Origin: a virus
DNA: 30,995 bases
Reading direction: 5' to 3' (one strand)
Virus record (IMG/VR): IMGVR_UViG_3300049456_000051
Coordinates: 1-30,995 of that record
The translations under genes were made by a program, and so were the position numbers. A model generated the notes under the pieces. The model was not told the origin of the DNA and ran no database searches. It saw only the letters and a list, made by a program, of their open reading frames with translations. The first letter of the stretch is position 1. Each line of letters opens with the position of its first letter. Positions 6,111 to 13,210 of the stretch are shown piece after piece.

Positions 6111-6691
6111 GGCACGAGACCTTCGACGAACTGGTTACGCGCATACGCAAGGCGAACGCGCGATTGTCGACGAAGTCGCGCCACGACATCGCCAACGGCG
6201 ACACGGAGCTCGATCAGCGCGCGCTCGTCGAGCAGGACCTGCGCCAGGTGATTGCCGAGCTGTCACTGCTGTCGCATGTGGCTGCAGCGAGCACCGGGAC
6301 GTCCACCCGAGACGCAGGCGAGTCCATCGGCGGCAAGCGGCCACCTGGTGGGATCGATCGCCGCGAAGATCGACAGCGCGCCGAGATCGGTGTGACGAAG
6401 GACGATCAGCCCGATCGCATCTTGCGATCAGCCGAGCACTATCGCCGGCGCGCTGAACGAGCTCACAGTCTGCACACACTGGAACAGATCCTCAGCGAGG
6501 CGCGAGCATCGCTGACTGCATGGAGGCGACAGCCGTCATCGGCGGACAAGGCGCATCCGATGCCTGGTGACTTCAACTGGAAGCGCTGGGTGGCTGAGTC
6601 GTCGTTGCCTAGCTCAGAGATCGCACGCAAATGCAGTGTGAGCAAGCGCTATGTGAACCGTGTTCGAGCGATCTACAGAGAGGCGGCGTAA
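6107..6691 (+). CDS. Hypothetical protein with C-terminal helix-turn-helix
   Basis: A 194-residue protein, ATGA-coupled to the gene before it. The N-terminal half is helical and basic. The C-terminus, about residues 164-190, reads SSLPSSEIARKCSVSKRYVNRVRAIY, which fits a helix-turn-helix (EIARKCSVSKRYVNRV as helix-turn-recognition helix). It ends REAA, with AGAGGCGGCG overlapping the next possible start. A DNA-binding or regulatory role is inferred from this motif; position just before the packaging module would suit a late regulator or terminase-associated protein, but that is a guess. Confidence 0.6.
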   Translation: MRHETFDELVTRIRKANARLSTKSRHDIANGDTELDQRALVEQDLRQVIAELSLLSHVAAASTGTSTRDAGESIGGKRPPGGIDRREDRQRAEIGVTKDDQPDRILRSAEHYRRRAERAHSLHTLEQILSEARASLTAWRRQPSSADKAHPMPGDFNWKRWVAESSLPSSEIARKCSVSKRYVNRVRAIYREAA

Positions 6692-6765
6692 TGGTCTGTC
6701 CGATGGATCGCTATCGTTCCGGGAACTATCAGCTAGCGTCGCCACAGGCGGCTCTAGGTGATTGA
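6691..6765 (+). CDS. Possible 24-residue coupled ORF
   Basis: ATG 6691 overlaps the previous stop as TAATG with AGAGGCGG upstream, and the frame ends at 6765. The product (MVCPMDRYRSGNYQ...) shows no motif. Support is only the junction style; it could be a leader peptide for the gene at 6796 or a chance frame. The next 30 bases hold only that gene's ribosome site. Confidence 0.22.
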   Translation: MVCPMDRYRSGNYQLASPQAALGD

Positions 6766-6795
6766 CCTTCCACGCGCCACACGGAGCGAGGCCAT

Positions 6796-7077
6796 ATGAC
6801 CGTCAAGCTGCTTCTGCCGGCATACGGCAAGCACGGCTCTGCCGTCGTCGCTGTTGATGGCAAGCTCCGGCTGGTCGATCCGCCCAAGCGGATCTGTCAC
6901 GGTTTCCAAAACGGCTGCCTGTGCGGTACGTGTACACCACGTGCTCGTCGTGCTGAGCGAGCGACTGCCAAGCGTGCAATAGCTCCGAAGCGCTGCCGTT
7001 GTGATCGTCCCATGATCGGCGACGACGGCGACTGCGCCAAGTGCGGCAAGCCGATGCGACTCGCCGCGGCCGCGTAG
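6796..7077 (+). CDS. Hypothetical two-knuckle zinc protein
   Basis: A 93-residue basic protein with GCGAGG just upstream of its ATG. It has two cysteine clusters: CHGFQNGCLCGTC at about residues 34-46 and CRC...CAKCGK at about 67-84. Both look like zinc knuckles flanking an Arg/Ala-rich helix. Such double-knuckle small proteins are often nucleic-acid binding. It lies immediately before the non-coding stretch preceding the packaging genes. The specific role is unknown. Confidence 0.6.
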   Translation: MTVKLLLPAYGKHGSAVVAVDGKLRLVDPPKRICHGFQNGCLCGTCTPRARRAERATAKRAIAPKRCRCDRPMIGDDGDCAKCGKPMRLAAAA

Positions 7078-7247
7078 TAAGGCCGACGTAGAAGGCTCAC
7101 CCGGCACGCATGCCTCGGTGCTGTGTGCCGAGGTGCTCGTGGTCGAGGCGGGCGACTGGTGTGCTCGCTCGAGCCACCCCGCGCCAGGGTCAAAAGTCTG
7201 AGCGGCCTCGGGTAGACCCGCGGTCAGTAACAAATCCCCTCCCCGTG
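7078..7247. other. Non-coding stretch before packaging genes; candidate cos/packaging region
   Basis: No supported gene lies in these 170 bases. A 6-bp stem CCTCGG/CCGAGG with a 9-nt loop lies at 7113-7133. Further on, GGGTC is followed about 23 nt later by GACCC, with GTCT and AGAC nested between. No T-run marks a terminator and no good -35/-10 pair was found. It sits directly upstream of HNH, small and large terminase; in HK97-type phages cos lies beside such a trio. Assignment as packaging site is inference from position. Confidence 0.3.
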
Positions 7248-7934
7248 ATGAATAAGCCCGATAATCGGCTTACTAGAGCCAAAAGCCCGACCCAGCGCTG
7301 TTACCGGTGCGGCGAGACGCTTCCCCTGGAGAATTTCTCCCCGGACACGTCAAAACGCTCCGGGTACCAGACGATCTGCAGGGCGTGCGATCGGGTCAGG
7401 GCGCGTGCGTACTACGCCGCCAACCGTGCCGCCAAGATCGCCAAGGTTCAGGAAGCGTTCCGCGAGCGTCATCAGGGTCGTCGCTGCGAGCGTTGCGGGG
7501 GGCCTTCGGCGGGTCCGGGTTGTCGGTATTGCGACGGCTGTCGAGCTGCCTCATACGTCGAGGCCGGAAGGCGCCGGCGGGAGCGACACCTCGAGCAGCT
7601 CGGCGTCTCTTCGGAGGAGGACTACCGGCTCGTGTCCAGGCAGCTCAGGAACCAACGCGAACAGGGACGCGACCGCGGAACCACCACCGAGCGCGGCTAT
7701 GGTCCCGAGCACCAGCGTCGGCGGAAGCTCTGGATCCCTCGGGTCGAACGGGGAGAGGTCGTGTGCCCTCGGTGCGATCACCTGATCGCCCCAGGGGAAC
7801 CGTGGGATCTCGGCCACGATGACGATGACCGCTCGCAGTACGCCGGGCCGGAACACCTCCGCTGCAACCGCGCCACCAACGGCCGACGTCCGGCGCGCCG
7901 CATTCCGCGGCGGTGGACATCGAGGGACTGGTAA
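7248..7934 (+). CDS. HNH endonuclease with extra zinc ribbons
   Basis: A 228-residue protein. Near the N-terminus a zinc ribbon (RCYRCGETLPLENF ... CRACDR) is followed by a second cysteine set (CERCG ... CRYCDGC). The HNH nuclease proper begins at RGYGPEHQRRR, then CPRCDHLI, WDLGHDDDD and HLRCNRATNGR: a zinc-stabilised beta-beta-alpha metal site with the DLGH histidine. In HK97-like phages this HNH protein works with terminase to cut cos ends. ATG 7248 is chosen because upstream frame quality is poor; no clear Shine-Dalgarno is seen, so a longer start at 7110 is possible. It overlaps small terminase as TAATG. Confidence 0.88.
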   Translation: MNKPDNRLTRAKSPTQRCYRCGETLPLENFSPDTSKRSGYQTICRACDRVRARAYYAANRAAKIAKVQEAFRERHQGRRCERCGGPSAGPGCRYCDGCRAASYVEAGRRRRERHLEQLGVSSEEDYRLVSRQLRNQREQGRDRGTTTERGYGPEHQRRRKLWIPRVERGEVVCPRCDHLIAPGEPWDLGHDDDDRSQYAGPEHLRCNRATNGRRPARRIPRRWTSRDW

Positions 7935-8542
7935 TGGCGCCCGTCAAGAAACCGGCGCCGCGCGCCGCGCCGAAACCGCCCGCCAAGAAAGGACCGGCCA
8001 AACGCCGTAAGCCGGCCACCGCCAAGGCGGCCGCGAAGCGCGGGCCGCAGAAGCCGTCCAAGCCGGCGGCCAAGCCAAAGCCGGCGGCCAAGCGCAAGCC
8101 GAAGCCGAAGCCGAAGCCTGCGCCGCGGCGGTCAGTCGGCGCCAGCCTCGATCTCCACTCGCTCGGGGCGCGCGTGATCGGCATCTTCGGCACACGCGGC
8201 AACCACACGTTGATCCAGCTGCCGACCGAAGTCGCTGAGCAGCTCTTCGCCGATCCGCTGGCCGCGTCCGGGAGCACGGACGTGATCGCTGCCGCAGAAC
8301 GTGACGTCGCCGCGATCAAGAAGCGCGACAAGGCCCTCGGCGAGTCGGCACTCGCCCGCGCGGCTGTCGCGCTCGCCTTCGAGATCAACCACCCGTGGAA
8401 CTCCGCCACGTCGAAGTCCATGTGCGCGCGTGAGATGCGCGAGACCATCGACCGCCTGCGCGAGCTAGCGCCAGAGGAGGAGGAGGCGGATCAGCTTGAC
8501 GACCTCCGCGCTCGTCGCGCCGCCCGGATCGAGTCTGGCTGA
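7934..8542 (+). CDS. terS: Terminase small subunit with histone-like N-terminal tail
   Basis: A 202-residue protein. Residues 1-66 are almost only Lys, Pro, Ala and Arg, with no acidic residue and repeated KPK, AAK and PAK units, like histone H1 tails. The remainder is a normal actinophage small-terminase body: an ARAAVALAFEINHPWNSATSK helix pair and REMRETIDRLRELAPEEEE, the typical 'select, then RELR-x-LLDxLRELAP' C-terminus. Small terminases recognise the packaging site and regulate the motor. ATG 7934 overlaps the HNH stop, with GAGGG 7 nt upstream. The tail probably adds non-specific DNA affinity. Confidence 0.8.
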   Translation: MAPVKKPAPRAAPKPPAKKGPAKRRKPATAKAAAKRGPQKPSKPAAKPKPAAKRKPKPKPKPAPRRSVGASLDLHSLGARVIGIFGTRGNHTLIQLPTEVAEQLFADPLAASGSTDVIAAAERDVAAIKKRDKALGESALARAAVALAFEINHPWNSATSKSMCAREMRETIDRLRELAPEEEEADQLDDLRARRAARIESG

Positions 8543-10031
8543 GCCGCTCGGAGTCCAGCTCCCGCGAATTTCCTGGGTCCCGCCGTACGTCTCGTCGGTC
8601 GGGCCCGAAGCAATCGAGCTGTGTCGGATGGCCGGGCTCTTCCTCGACCCGTGGGAGGAGCACATCCTCACGGAGTCGCTCGGCGAACGCGCGGACCACA
8701 AGTGGGCTGCGTTCGAGGTCGGCGTGGTCGTTCCCCGACAGAACGGCAAGGGATCGATCCTCGAGGCACGGGAGCTGACCGGGCTCTTCCTGCTCGACGA
8801 GCGCCTGCTGATCCACTCGGCGCACCAGTTCGACACGTCGCTCGAGGGATTCCGCCGGCTGCTCATGCTGATCGAAGACACGCCCGATTTCGATCGGCGT
8901 GTTTACCGCGTCGTCAAGTCGCACGGCGAGGAGGGCATCGAGCTCAAGAAGAACCCGCGGACAGGCCTGCGGCAACGCATCCGGTTCCGCACCCGCACCA
9001 AAGGTGGCGGCCGCGGATTCACTGCCGATTGGCTCGGTCTCGATGAGGCGATGATCCTGCCCGAGACGACGGTGGGTGCTCTCCTCCCGACCCTGTCGGC
9101 AAGGCCGAACCCGCAGGTCATGTACGCAGCCTCGGCCGTCGACCAGGAGGTTCACGACGAGGGCGTCGCACTCGCCCGACTTCGCGAGCGTGCTCTGTCC
9201 CGTAACGATCCGTCGCTCGCCTACTTCGAGCACTCGGTCGACGCCGCGAACCCTGCGGAGGTCACGCTCGCGATGGCGAAGGACCCAGAGCGCTGGGCCG
9301 AAGCCAACCCTGGGCTCGGCATCCGAATAACGACAGAGCACGTCGCTCGGGAGCAGCGATCTATGGACCCGCGCACCTTCGCTGTCGAGCGCCTGGGCGT
9401 CGGCGACTGGCCGCGCACAGATGGCCTTGAGGGCGTCGTCATCACGCCAGAGGCGTGGGCGAGTCGCACCGATCGCGAGTCCTCAGCTCTCAACCCAGTC
9501 TGCTTTGCGCTGGACGTCAACCCCGACCGCACCGCCGGAGCCGTCGGCGTCGCCGGGCTGCGCACCGACCGGCGGTCACACGTCGAGATCATCGAGCACA
9601 AGAAGGGAACCGGCTGGATCGTCCCGCTCGCCGCGGAACTCGTTCTCAGCCACAAACCGGTCGGCGTCGTGTGCGACGCGAGCGGACCGATCGCGTCGCT
9701 GCTCAGCGAGCTCGCCGACGCCGGCGTCGAGGTCACCCTCGTCAACGCCAAGGAGCAAGCGCAAGCGTGCGGCCTTCTCTACGACGCTGTCGATCAGGAC
9801 ACGCTGCGCCACCTCGGCACGCGCGAGCTGACGACGGCGATCGCCGGCGCCGTCAAGCGCCCGCTCGGCGACGCCTGGGCGTGGTCGCGCAAATCGTCCG
9901 CCGTCGACATCTCCCCACTCGTCGCGATCACGCTCGCGCACTGGGGCTCGCAGACGCTCACGCCGCCCAAACCAGAAGTCATCGATCTGAACGAGCTGAA
10001 GGCCGAGATGGAAGCCGACGGCGAGCTCTAA
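8496..10031 (+). CDS. terL: Terminase large subunit
   Basis: A 511-residue packaging motor. The ATPase has Walker A PRQNGKGS (residues 80-87) and Walker B LGLDEA (D183, E184). The RNase H-like nuclease has acidic residues in CFALDVNPD (D340, D344), VVCDASG (D394) and near AVDISPLVA (D471). The start is a TTG at 8496 with AGGAGG 9 nt upstream, inside the small-terminase gene (47-base overlap, different frame). It pumps genomic DNA through the portal and cuts it. It is of the HK97/actinophage Terminase_1-like group. Confidence 0.95.
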   Translation: MTTSALVAPPGSSLAEPLGVQLPRISWVPPYVSSVGPEAIELCRMAGLFLDPWEEHILTESLGERADHKWAAFEVGVVVPRQNGKGSILEARELTGLFLLDERLLIHSAHQFDTSLEGFRRLLMLIEDTPDFDRRVYRVVKSHGEEGIELKKNPRTGLRQRIRFRTRTKGGGRGFTADWLGLDEAMILPETTVGALLPTLSARPNPQVMYAASAVDQEVHDEGVALARLRERALSRNDPSLAYFEHSVDAANPAEVTLAMAKDPERWAEANPGLGIRITTEHVAREQRSMDPRTFAVERLGVGDWPRTDGLEGVVITPEAWASRTDRESSALNPVCFALDVNPDRTAGAVGVAGLRTDRRSHVEIIEHKKGTGWIVPLAAELVLSHKPVGVVCDASGPIASLLSELADAGVEVTLVNAKEQAQACGLLYDAVDQDTLRHLGTRELTTAIAGAVKRPLGDAWAWSRKSSAVDISPLVAITLAHWGSQTLTPPKPEVIDLNELKAEMEADGEL

Positions 10032-10043
10032 CACTCGAACCAA

Positions 10044-10062
10044 AGGAGATCCTCCATGGAGG
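10044..10062 (+). promoter_or_regulatory. Self-complementary ribosome binding site and start codon
   Basis: The site AGGAGATCCTCCATGGAGG can fold two ways: GGAG (10045-10048) with CTCC (10052-10055), covering the Shine-Dalgarno, or CCTC with GAGG (10051-10062), a perfect 12-bp palindrome across the ATG at 10056. Either would limit initiation at the next gene unless ribosomes arrive from terL. Confidence 0.5.
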
Positions 10063-10355
10063 CATCAGTCGCCACACCCGCAGCGCCCGCCGCATCCGAG
10101 CAGGCCAACGACGAGGCGCCCAAGGCGCCGGTCGCCGCTGCGCCCGACGCTCCGGAGCCCGAGGCTGCTGTCGAGGCCGAGCCGACCACGCCGGGCACCG
10201 TTCACCTCATCGACGGCAAAGCCGTCGACATCACGTCGATCGAGAGCTTCCTCGAGCAGATGGCCGGCGACGCCGGCGAGCTCTGGGTGAAGCTCGAGCA
10301 GGCTGGCGGCAAGGCGATCGCCTTCCTCAAGAGCGCCGTCGTCGCGCACGAGTAG
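10056..10355 (+). CDS. Hypothetical acidic Ala/Pro/Glu-rich protein
   Basis: A 99-residue protein between large terminase and portal. Residues 1-50 are a low-complexity Ala-Pro-Glu chain (EPEAAVEAEPTTPG) likely to be disordered. The C-terminal half folds as a short helical domain (VDITSIESFLEQMAGDAGELWVKLEQAGGKAIAFL). No known family. Its position suits a head-assembly accessory or terminase-portal linker, which is inference. Its acidity contrasts with the highly basic tail of small terminase two genes upstream. Confidence 0.6.
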   Translation: MEASVATPAAPAASEQANDEAPKAPVAAAPDAPEPEAAVEAEPTTPGTVHLIDGKAVDITSIESFLEQMAGDAGELWVKLEQAGGKAIAFLKSAVVAHE

Positions 10356-10363
10356 CGCGCCTC

Positions 10364-10406
10364 GGCCGCGTCCGCGCGGCCTCCAGCACACGACGACGTG
10401 GAGGCC
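10364..10406 (+). promoter_or_regulatory. Two mutually exclusive hairpins covering a ribosome site
   Basis: Hairpin A pairs GGCCGCG (10364-10370) with CGCGGCC (10375-10381), loop 4. Hairpin B pairs GGCCTCCA (10378-10385) with TGGAGGCC (10399-10406), loop 13, and buries the GGAGG (10400-10404) of the gene at 10413. They share 10378-10381, so only one can form: A frees the ribosome site, B hides it. Confidence 0.5.
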
Positions 10407-10412
10407 TAGCCG

Positions 10413-10676
10413 ATGCTCTTGCGGAACCCGTTCACCATCAAAAATCACCAGGTCAGGATGCACCTGCAGGGCGGCACGATCCTCACGGATGGGGGGCCGC
10501 CCGTCCAGCAGTCCGACATCACGATCGAGGGGGTTCTCGCCGGCGAATCGCGGCGTCACTACATCGTGTGGGCGCCGAAGGTGATGGCCGAGGGCGCGAG
10601 TGGCGAGCCGGCTGATCTGTCCGGGCACGTGCAGATCCCGCGCGAGCGAGTCCTGTTCATCCAGGTCCTGGCGTAG
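10413..10676 (+). CDS. Hypothetical small head-module protein
   Basis: An 87-residue beta-rich protein, starting at ATG 10413 8 nt after GGAGG. It opens MLLRNPFTIKNHQVRMHLQ and includes QSDITIEGVLAGESRRHYIVW and PRERVLFIQVLA, strands consistent with a small beta-barrel. It lies 3 nt before the portal gene. No family known to me; the fixed place between terminase and portal suggests a structural or decoration role. Its expression may be controlled by the hairpins just upstream. Confidence 0.6.
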   Translation: MLLRNPFTIKNHQVRMHLQGGTILTDGGPPVQQSDITIEGVLAGESRRHYIVWAPKVMAEGASGEPADLSGHVQIPRERVLFIQVLA

Positions 10677-10679
10677 GTC

Positions 10680-11957
10680 ATGTCCGGCCTGGTGTTGGCC
10701 ACCCCGACCGGGAACCGAGAGGTCCGCGCGGTCAGCGGCGCGGTGCCCTGGGGGCCGACTACCGTTCCGCCGCCTCCGGGCTGGGCCGACGGGAGCGTCA
10801 CACAGTCGGCGGCGCTGCAGATCGCCGCCGTCTATGGCTGCGTCGGACTGCTCACGAGCTCGGTCGCGACGCTGCCGCTGCGCCTGGTCGACAACAAGAT
10901 CCTGCGCAACGCGAAAGAGCTCCCGGCCTCGCCGCTGATCACCGAACCGTACGCGGAGATCAGTCTCCTCGACTGGATCGTGCAGTTCGTCGCCGGCCTG
11001 GCATTGCGGGGCAACTTCTACGGGCACATCATCGACCGCGATCGCGATCTGTACCCGACGCAGATCAAGCCGATCCCGGCCGACAACGCGACCGTCCGGC
11101 GCAACCGCGAAGGGCAGGTCGAGTACCGCTTCTTCAACAAGCTGATCCCGATCGACGACGTGTTCCACGTCAAGATGCTCTCGATGCCCGGGATGCTCGA
11201 GGGCGTCAACCCGATCCAGTCGCTGCGTCTCACCTTCAGCCTGTCGATCGAGCAGGCGCGCTACGGCGAGGGGTTCTTCAAAAACAGCGCCTACCCCGCT
11301 GGCGTGATCGAGGTCGCGGGGAAACTGGAGCGCGGCGAGACGAAGGCGATGCTCAGGAGCTGGCTGAGCGCGCACCAGGGCGTCCCCAACTCGAACCTGC
11401 CGGCAGTCCTCACCGACGGAGCGACGTTCAAGCCGGTCACGATCACGCCGGAGGACTCGCAGTTCCTGCAGTCGCGTGGCTTTTCGGCCGGCGAGATCAG
11501 CGGCATGATCTACCGGATCCCGCCGCACATGATCGGCCTCGTCGATCGCACCACCTCGTGGGGGACCGGCGTCGAGCAGCAGGAGCTCGGCTACACACGC
11601 AACACCCTCCAGGACTACATTGGCCGGCTGCAGGAGTCGCTCACGGCCCTGCACCCGCCCGGGCAGTTCGTGAACCTGGATCTGAACCACCGCCTGCGCG
11701 GCGACACGCTGCAGCGCGCGCAGGCTGGCTCGCTGATGATGCTCGCTGGCGCATGGTGCGCCGACGAGGTCCGGGCGCTGTTCGACATGCCTGCCGCGCC
11801 CAAAGGCCAGGGCAAAAAGTTCTTCGCGCCGATCAACACCGAGCTGCTGCAGGCGGCTCTGGCGCAGGTGGCAGCTGCAGAAGCCCAAGCGAATGAACCG
11901 CCTGCCCAGCTCGGCAGCGGCGAACCCGATTCCGGCGTGACCGGAGGTACAGCATGA
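10680..11957 (+). CDS. HK97-type portal protein
   Basis: A 425-residue portal, normal length for the HK97 family. Hallmarks are the AAVYGCVGLLTSSVATLPLRL helix near residue 50, KLIPIDDVFHVKML and IQSLRLTFSLSIEQARYGEGFFKNSAYPAGVIE in the middle, then FSAGEISGMIYRIPPHMIGLVDRTTSWGTGVEQQ and the closing YTRNTLQDYIGRLQ stretch that forms the crown side. Twelve copies form the ring through which terminase loads DNA. The ATG follows the previous stop by 3 nt; the protease gene overlaps its end as ATGA. Confidence 0.95.
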   Translation: MSGLVLATPTGNREVRAVSGAVPWGPTTVPPPPGWADGSVTQSAALQIAAVYGCVGLLTSSVATLPLRLVDNKILRNAKELPASPLITEPYAEISLLDWIVQFVAGLALRGNFYGHIIDRDRDLYPTQIKPIPADNATVRRNREGQVEYRFFNKLIPIDDVFHVKMLSMPGMLEGVNPIQSLRLTFSLSIEQARYGEGFFKNSAYPAGVIEVAGKLERGETKAMLRSWLSAHQGVPNSNLPAVLTDGATFKPVTITPEDSQFLQSRGFSAGEISGMIYRIPPHMIGLVDRTTSWGTGVEQQELGYTRNTLQDYIGRLQESLTALHPPGQFVNLDLNHRLRGDTLQRAQAGSLMMLAGAWCADEVRALFDMPAAPKGQGKKFFAPINTELLQAALAQVAAAEAQANEPPAQLGSGEPDSGVTGGTA

Positions 11958-13210
11958 AAAAGCCGACGCAGGCGGAGTTGGACCTCGAGGGCGCTATCCG
12001 TGGCGCCGTGCGTGCCGACGCGAGCTTTGACATCGCGCGCAGACACATCGCGCGAGAGGCTGAGTCGCTGAAGCTCTCCGAGCTGATCCCCGAGAACTGG
12101 CGCGAGGACGGGTCACTGAAGAACGCGGCCGGCGTCTGGTCGACCTCCGAGTTGCGCGACACGGCAAACGACGTCTTCACGGCGCTAGAAGGCGCGATCA
12201 GCGACCTCTACGAGGGCGAATACTCCTACTACGCCTGGGTGCAGGATTGGTACGGCGGCGGAACGACGGAGGAACCGTACATCGTCGTCTTCCGCGCTGG
12301 CGGTGAGCTCTACGCCGCCGAGTTCACCTACGACGACGACCAGAAGATCGAGATCGGCGAGAAGGTCAAGGTCCGGCCGATCACGCTGTACGTCGAACGT
12401 GAGCAGAAAGCGTCGCCGGAGAAGCGCACGGCAGCCCACGACCTCGAGTGGCGCAAGTCCAAGGCCCGGTCGCTCGGCAAGGGCACGCCCGAGCGACGCG
12501 ACGTATTCGAGCTGACCTCGATCTCCGCCGAGGTCGAGCTGCGCGCGGATGGTGAGGACGAGGGTGTCCTCGTCCTCACCGGCTACGCCTCTGTCACGGG
12601 GACTCCGTACGACGTCGGCTTCTACCAGGAGACCGTCGAGCGTGGTGCCTTCAAGCGCACGCTGAGCAACAGCGATCTCGACGTGCAGCTGCTCGTCAAC
12701 CACATCGGCCTGCCGCTCGCGCGCACTACCTCGGGCACGCTCACGCTGAGCGAGAACGAGAAGGGGCTGCTTGTCCGAGCCGAACTGGATCCGGAGGATC
12801 CGGACGTCCGCTCGCTCGCCCCGAAGATGCGCCGCGGCGACGTGACGGAGATGAGCTTCGCCTTCCGCGTGCTCGATCAGGAGTGGAGCGACGACTACAC
12901 CGAGCGTTCGCTGACCTCGCTGGACATCCACCGCGGCGACGTGTCGGTCGTGTCCTACGGCGCGAGCCCAACCACGAGCACAACGTTGCGCTCTGAGGAG
13001 GCCAATGAGTTCATCGCCACGGTGGAGAGGCGCAGCGGCGAGAGCCTGCCTGCTGCAGCCAAGCGCCAGCTATTCGCCGATCTGACCGGCCAGGAGCCGA
13101 CGGAGGTTGAGGAGGAGCAGCGCGAGGTCCCATCTCCCACGCCGCTGGTCATCCCTGACTACACCAAGCGCGCCCGCCTGCAGCTCGCGGCGCTTGGAGT
13201 CCGGCGATGA
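11954..13210 (+). CDS. Prohead protease with extra N-terminal domain
   Basis: A 418-residue protein, about twice the usual size. The protease core (about residues 186-345) has GYASVTG, FKRTL, catalytic H250 in LLVNHIGLPLA, and S301 in VTEMSFAF, as in HK97 gp4-type serine proteases. Residues 1-170 form an added region: a helical part, then SYYAWVQDWYGGG, PYIVVFRAGGELYAAEFTYDDDQKI and KVRPITLYVERE, resembling the 'Y-V-x-D-W-D-x-x-V-V-F' beta domain fused to some prohead proteases. It cleaves the capsid N-terminal arms during maturation. GGAGG lies 7 nt before the ATG. Confidence 0.9.
   Translation: MKKPTQAELDLEGAIRGAVRADASFDIARRHIAREAESLKLSELIPENWREDGSLKNAAGVWSTSELRDTANDVFTALEGAISDLYEGEYSYYAWVQDWYGGGTTEEPYIVVFRAGGELYAAEFTYDDDQKIEIGEKVKVRPITLYVEREQKASPEKRTAAHDLEWRKSKARSLGKGTPERRDVFELTSISAEVELRADGEDEGVLVLTGYASVTGTPYDVGFYQETVERGAFKRTLSNSDLDVQLLVNHIGLPLARTTSGTLTLSENEKGLLVRAELDPEDPDVRSLAPKMRRGDVTEMSFAFRVLDQEWSDDYTERSLTSLDIHRGDVSVVSYGASPTTSTTLRSEEANEFIATVERRSGESLPAAAKRQLFADLTGQEPTEVEEEQREVPSPTPLVIPDYTKRARLQLAALGVRR

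Noticed and set aside
6762-6798. TTGACC before 6796 as a promoter
   Set aside because: The 17-base spacing leads to AGCGAG, not a -10 box, and the gene has a normal ribosome site in a likely polycistronic message.
8095-8117. AAGCCG tandem repeat as a DNA regulatory repeat
   Set aside because: It is explained by the Lys-Pro repeat of the small-terminase tail.
10065-11888. Minus-strand open frame of 607 codons
   Set aside because: It is opposite the portal gene, which has clear family motifs; the reverse frame is a compositional shadow rich in Arg, Asp and Leu.
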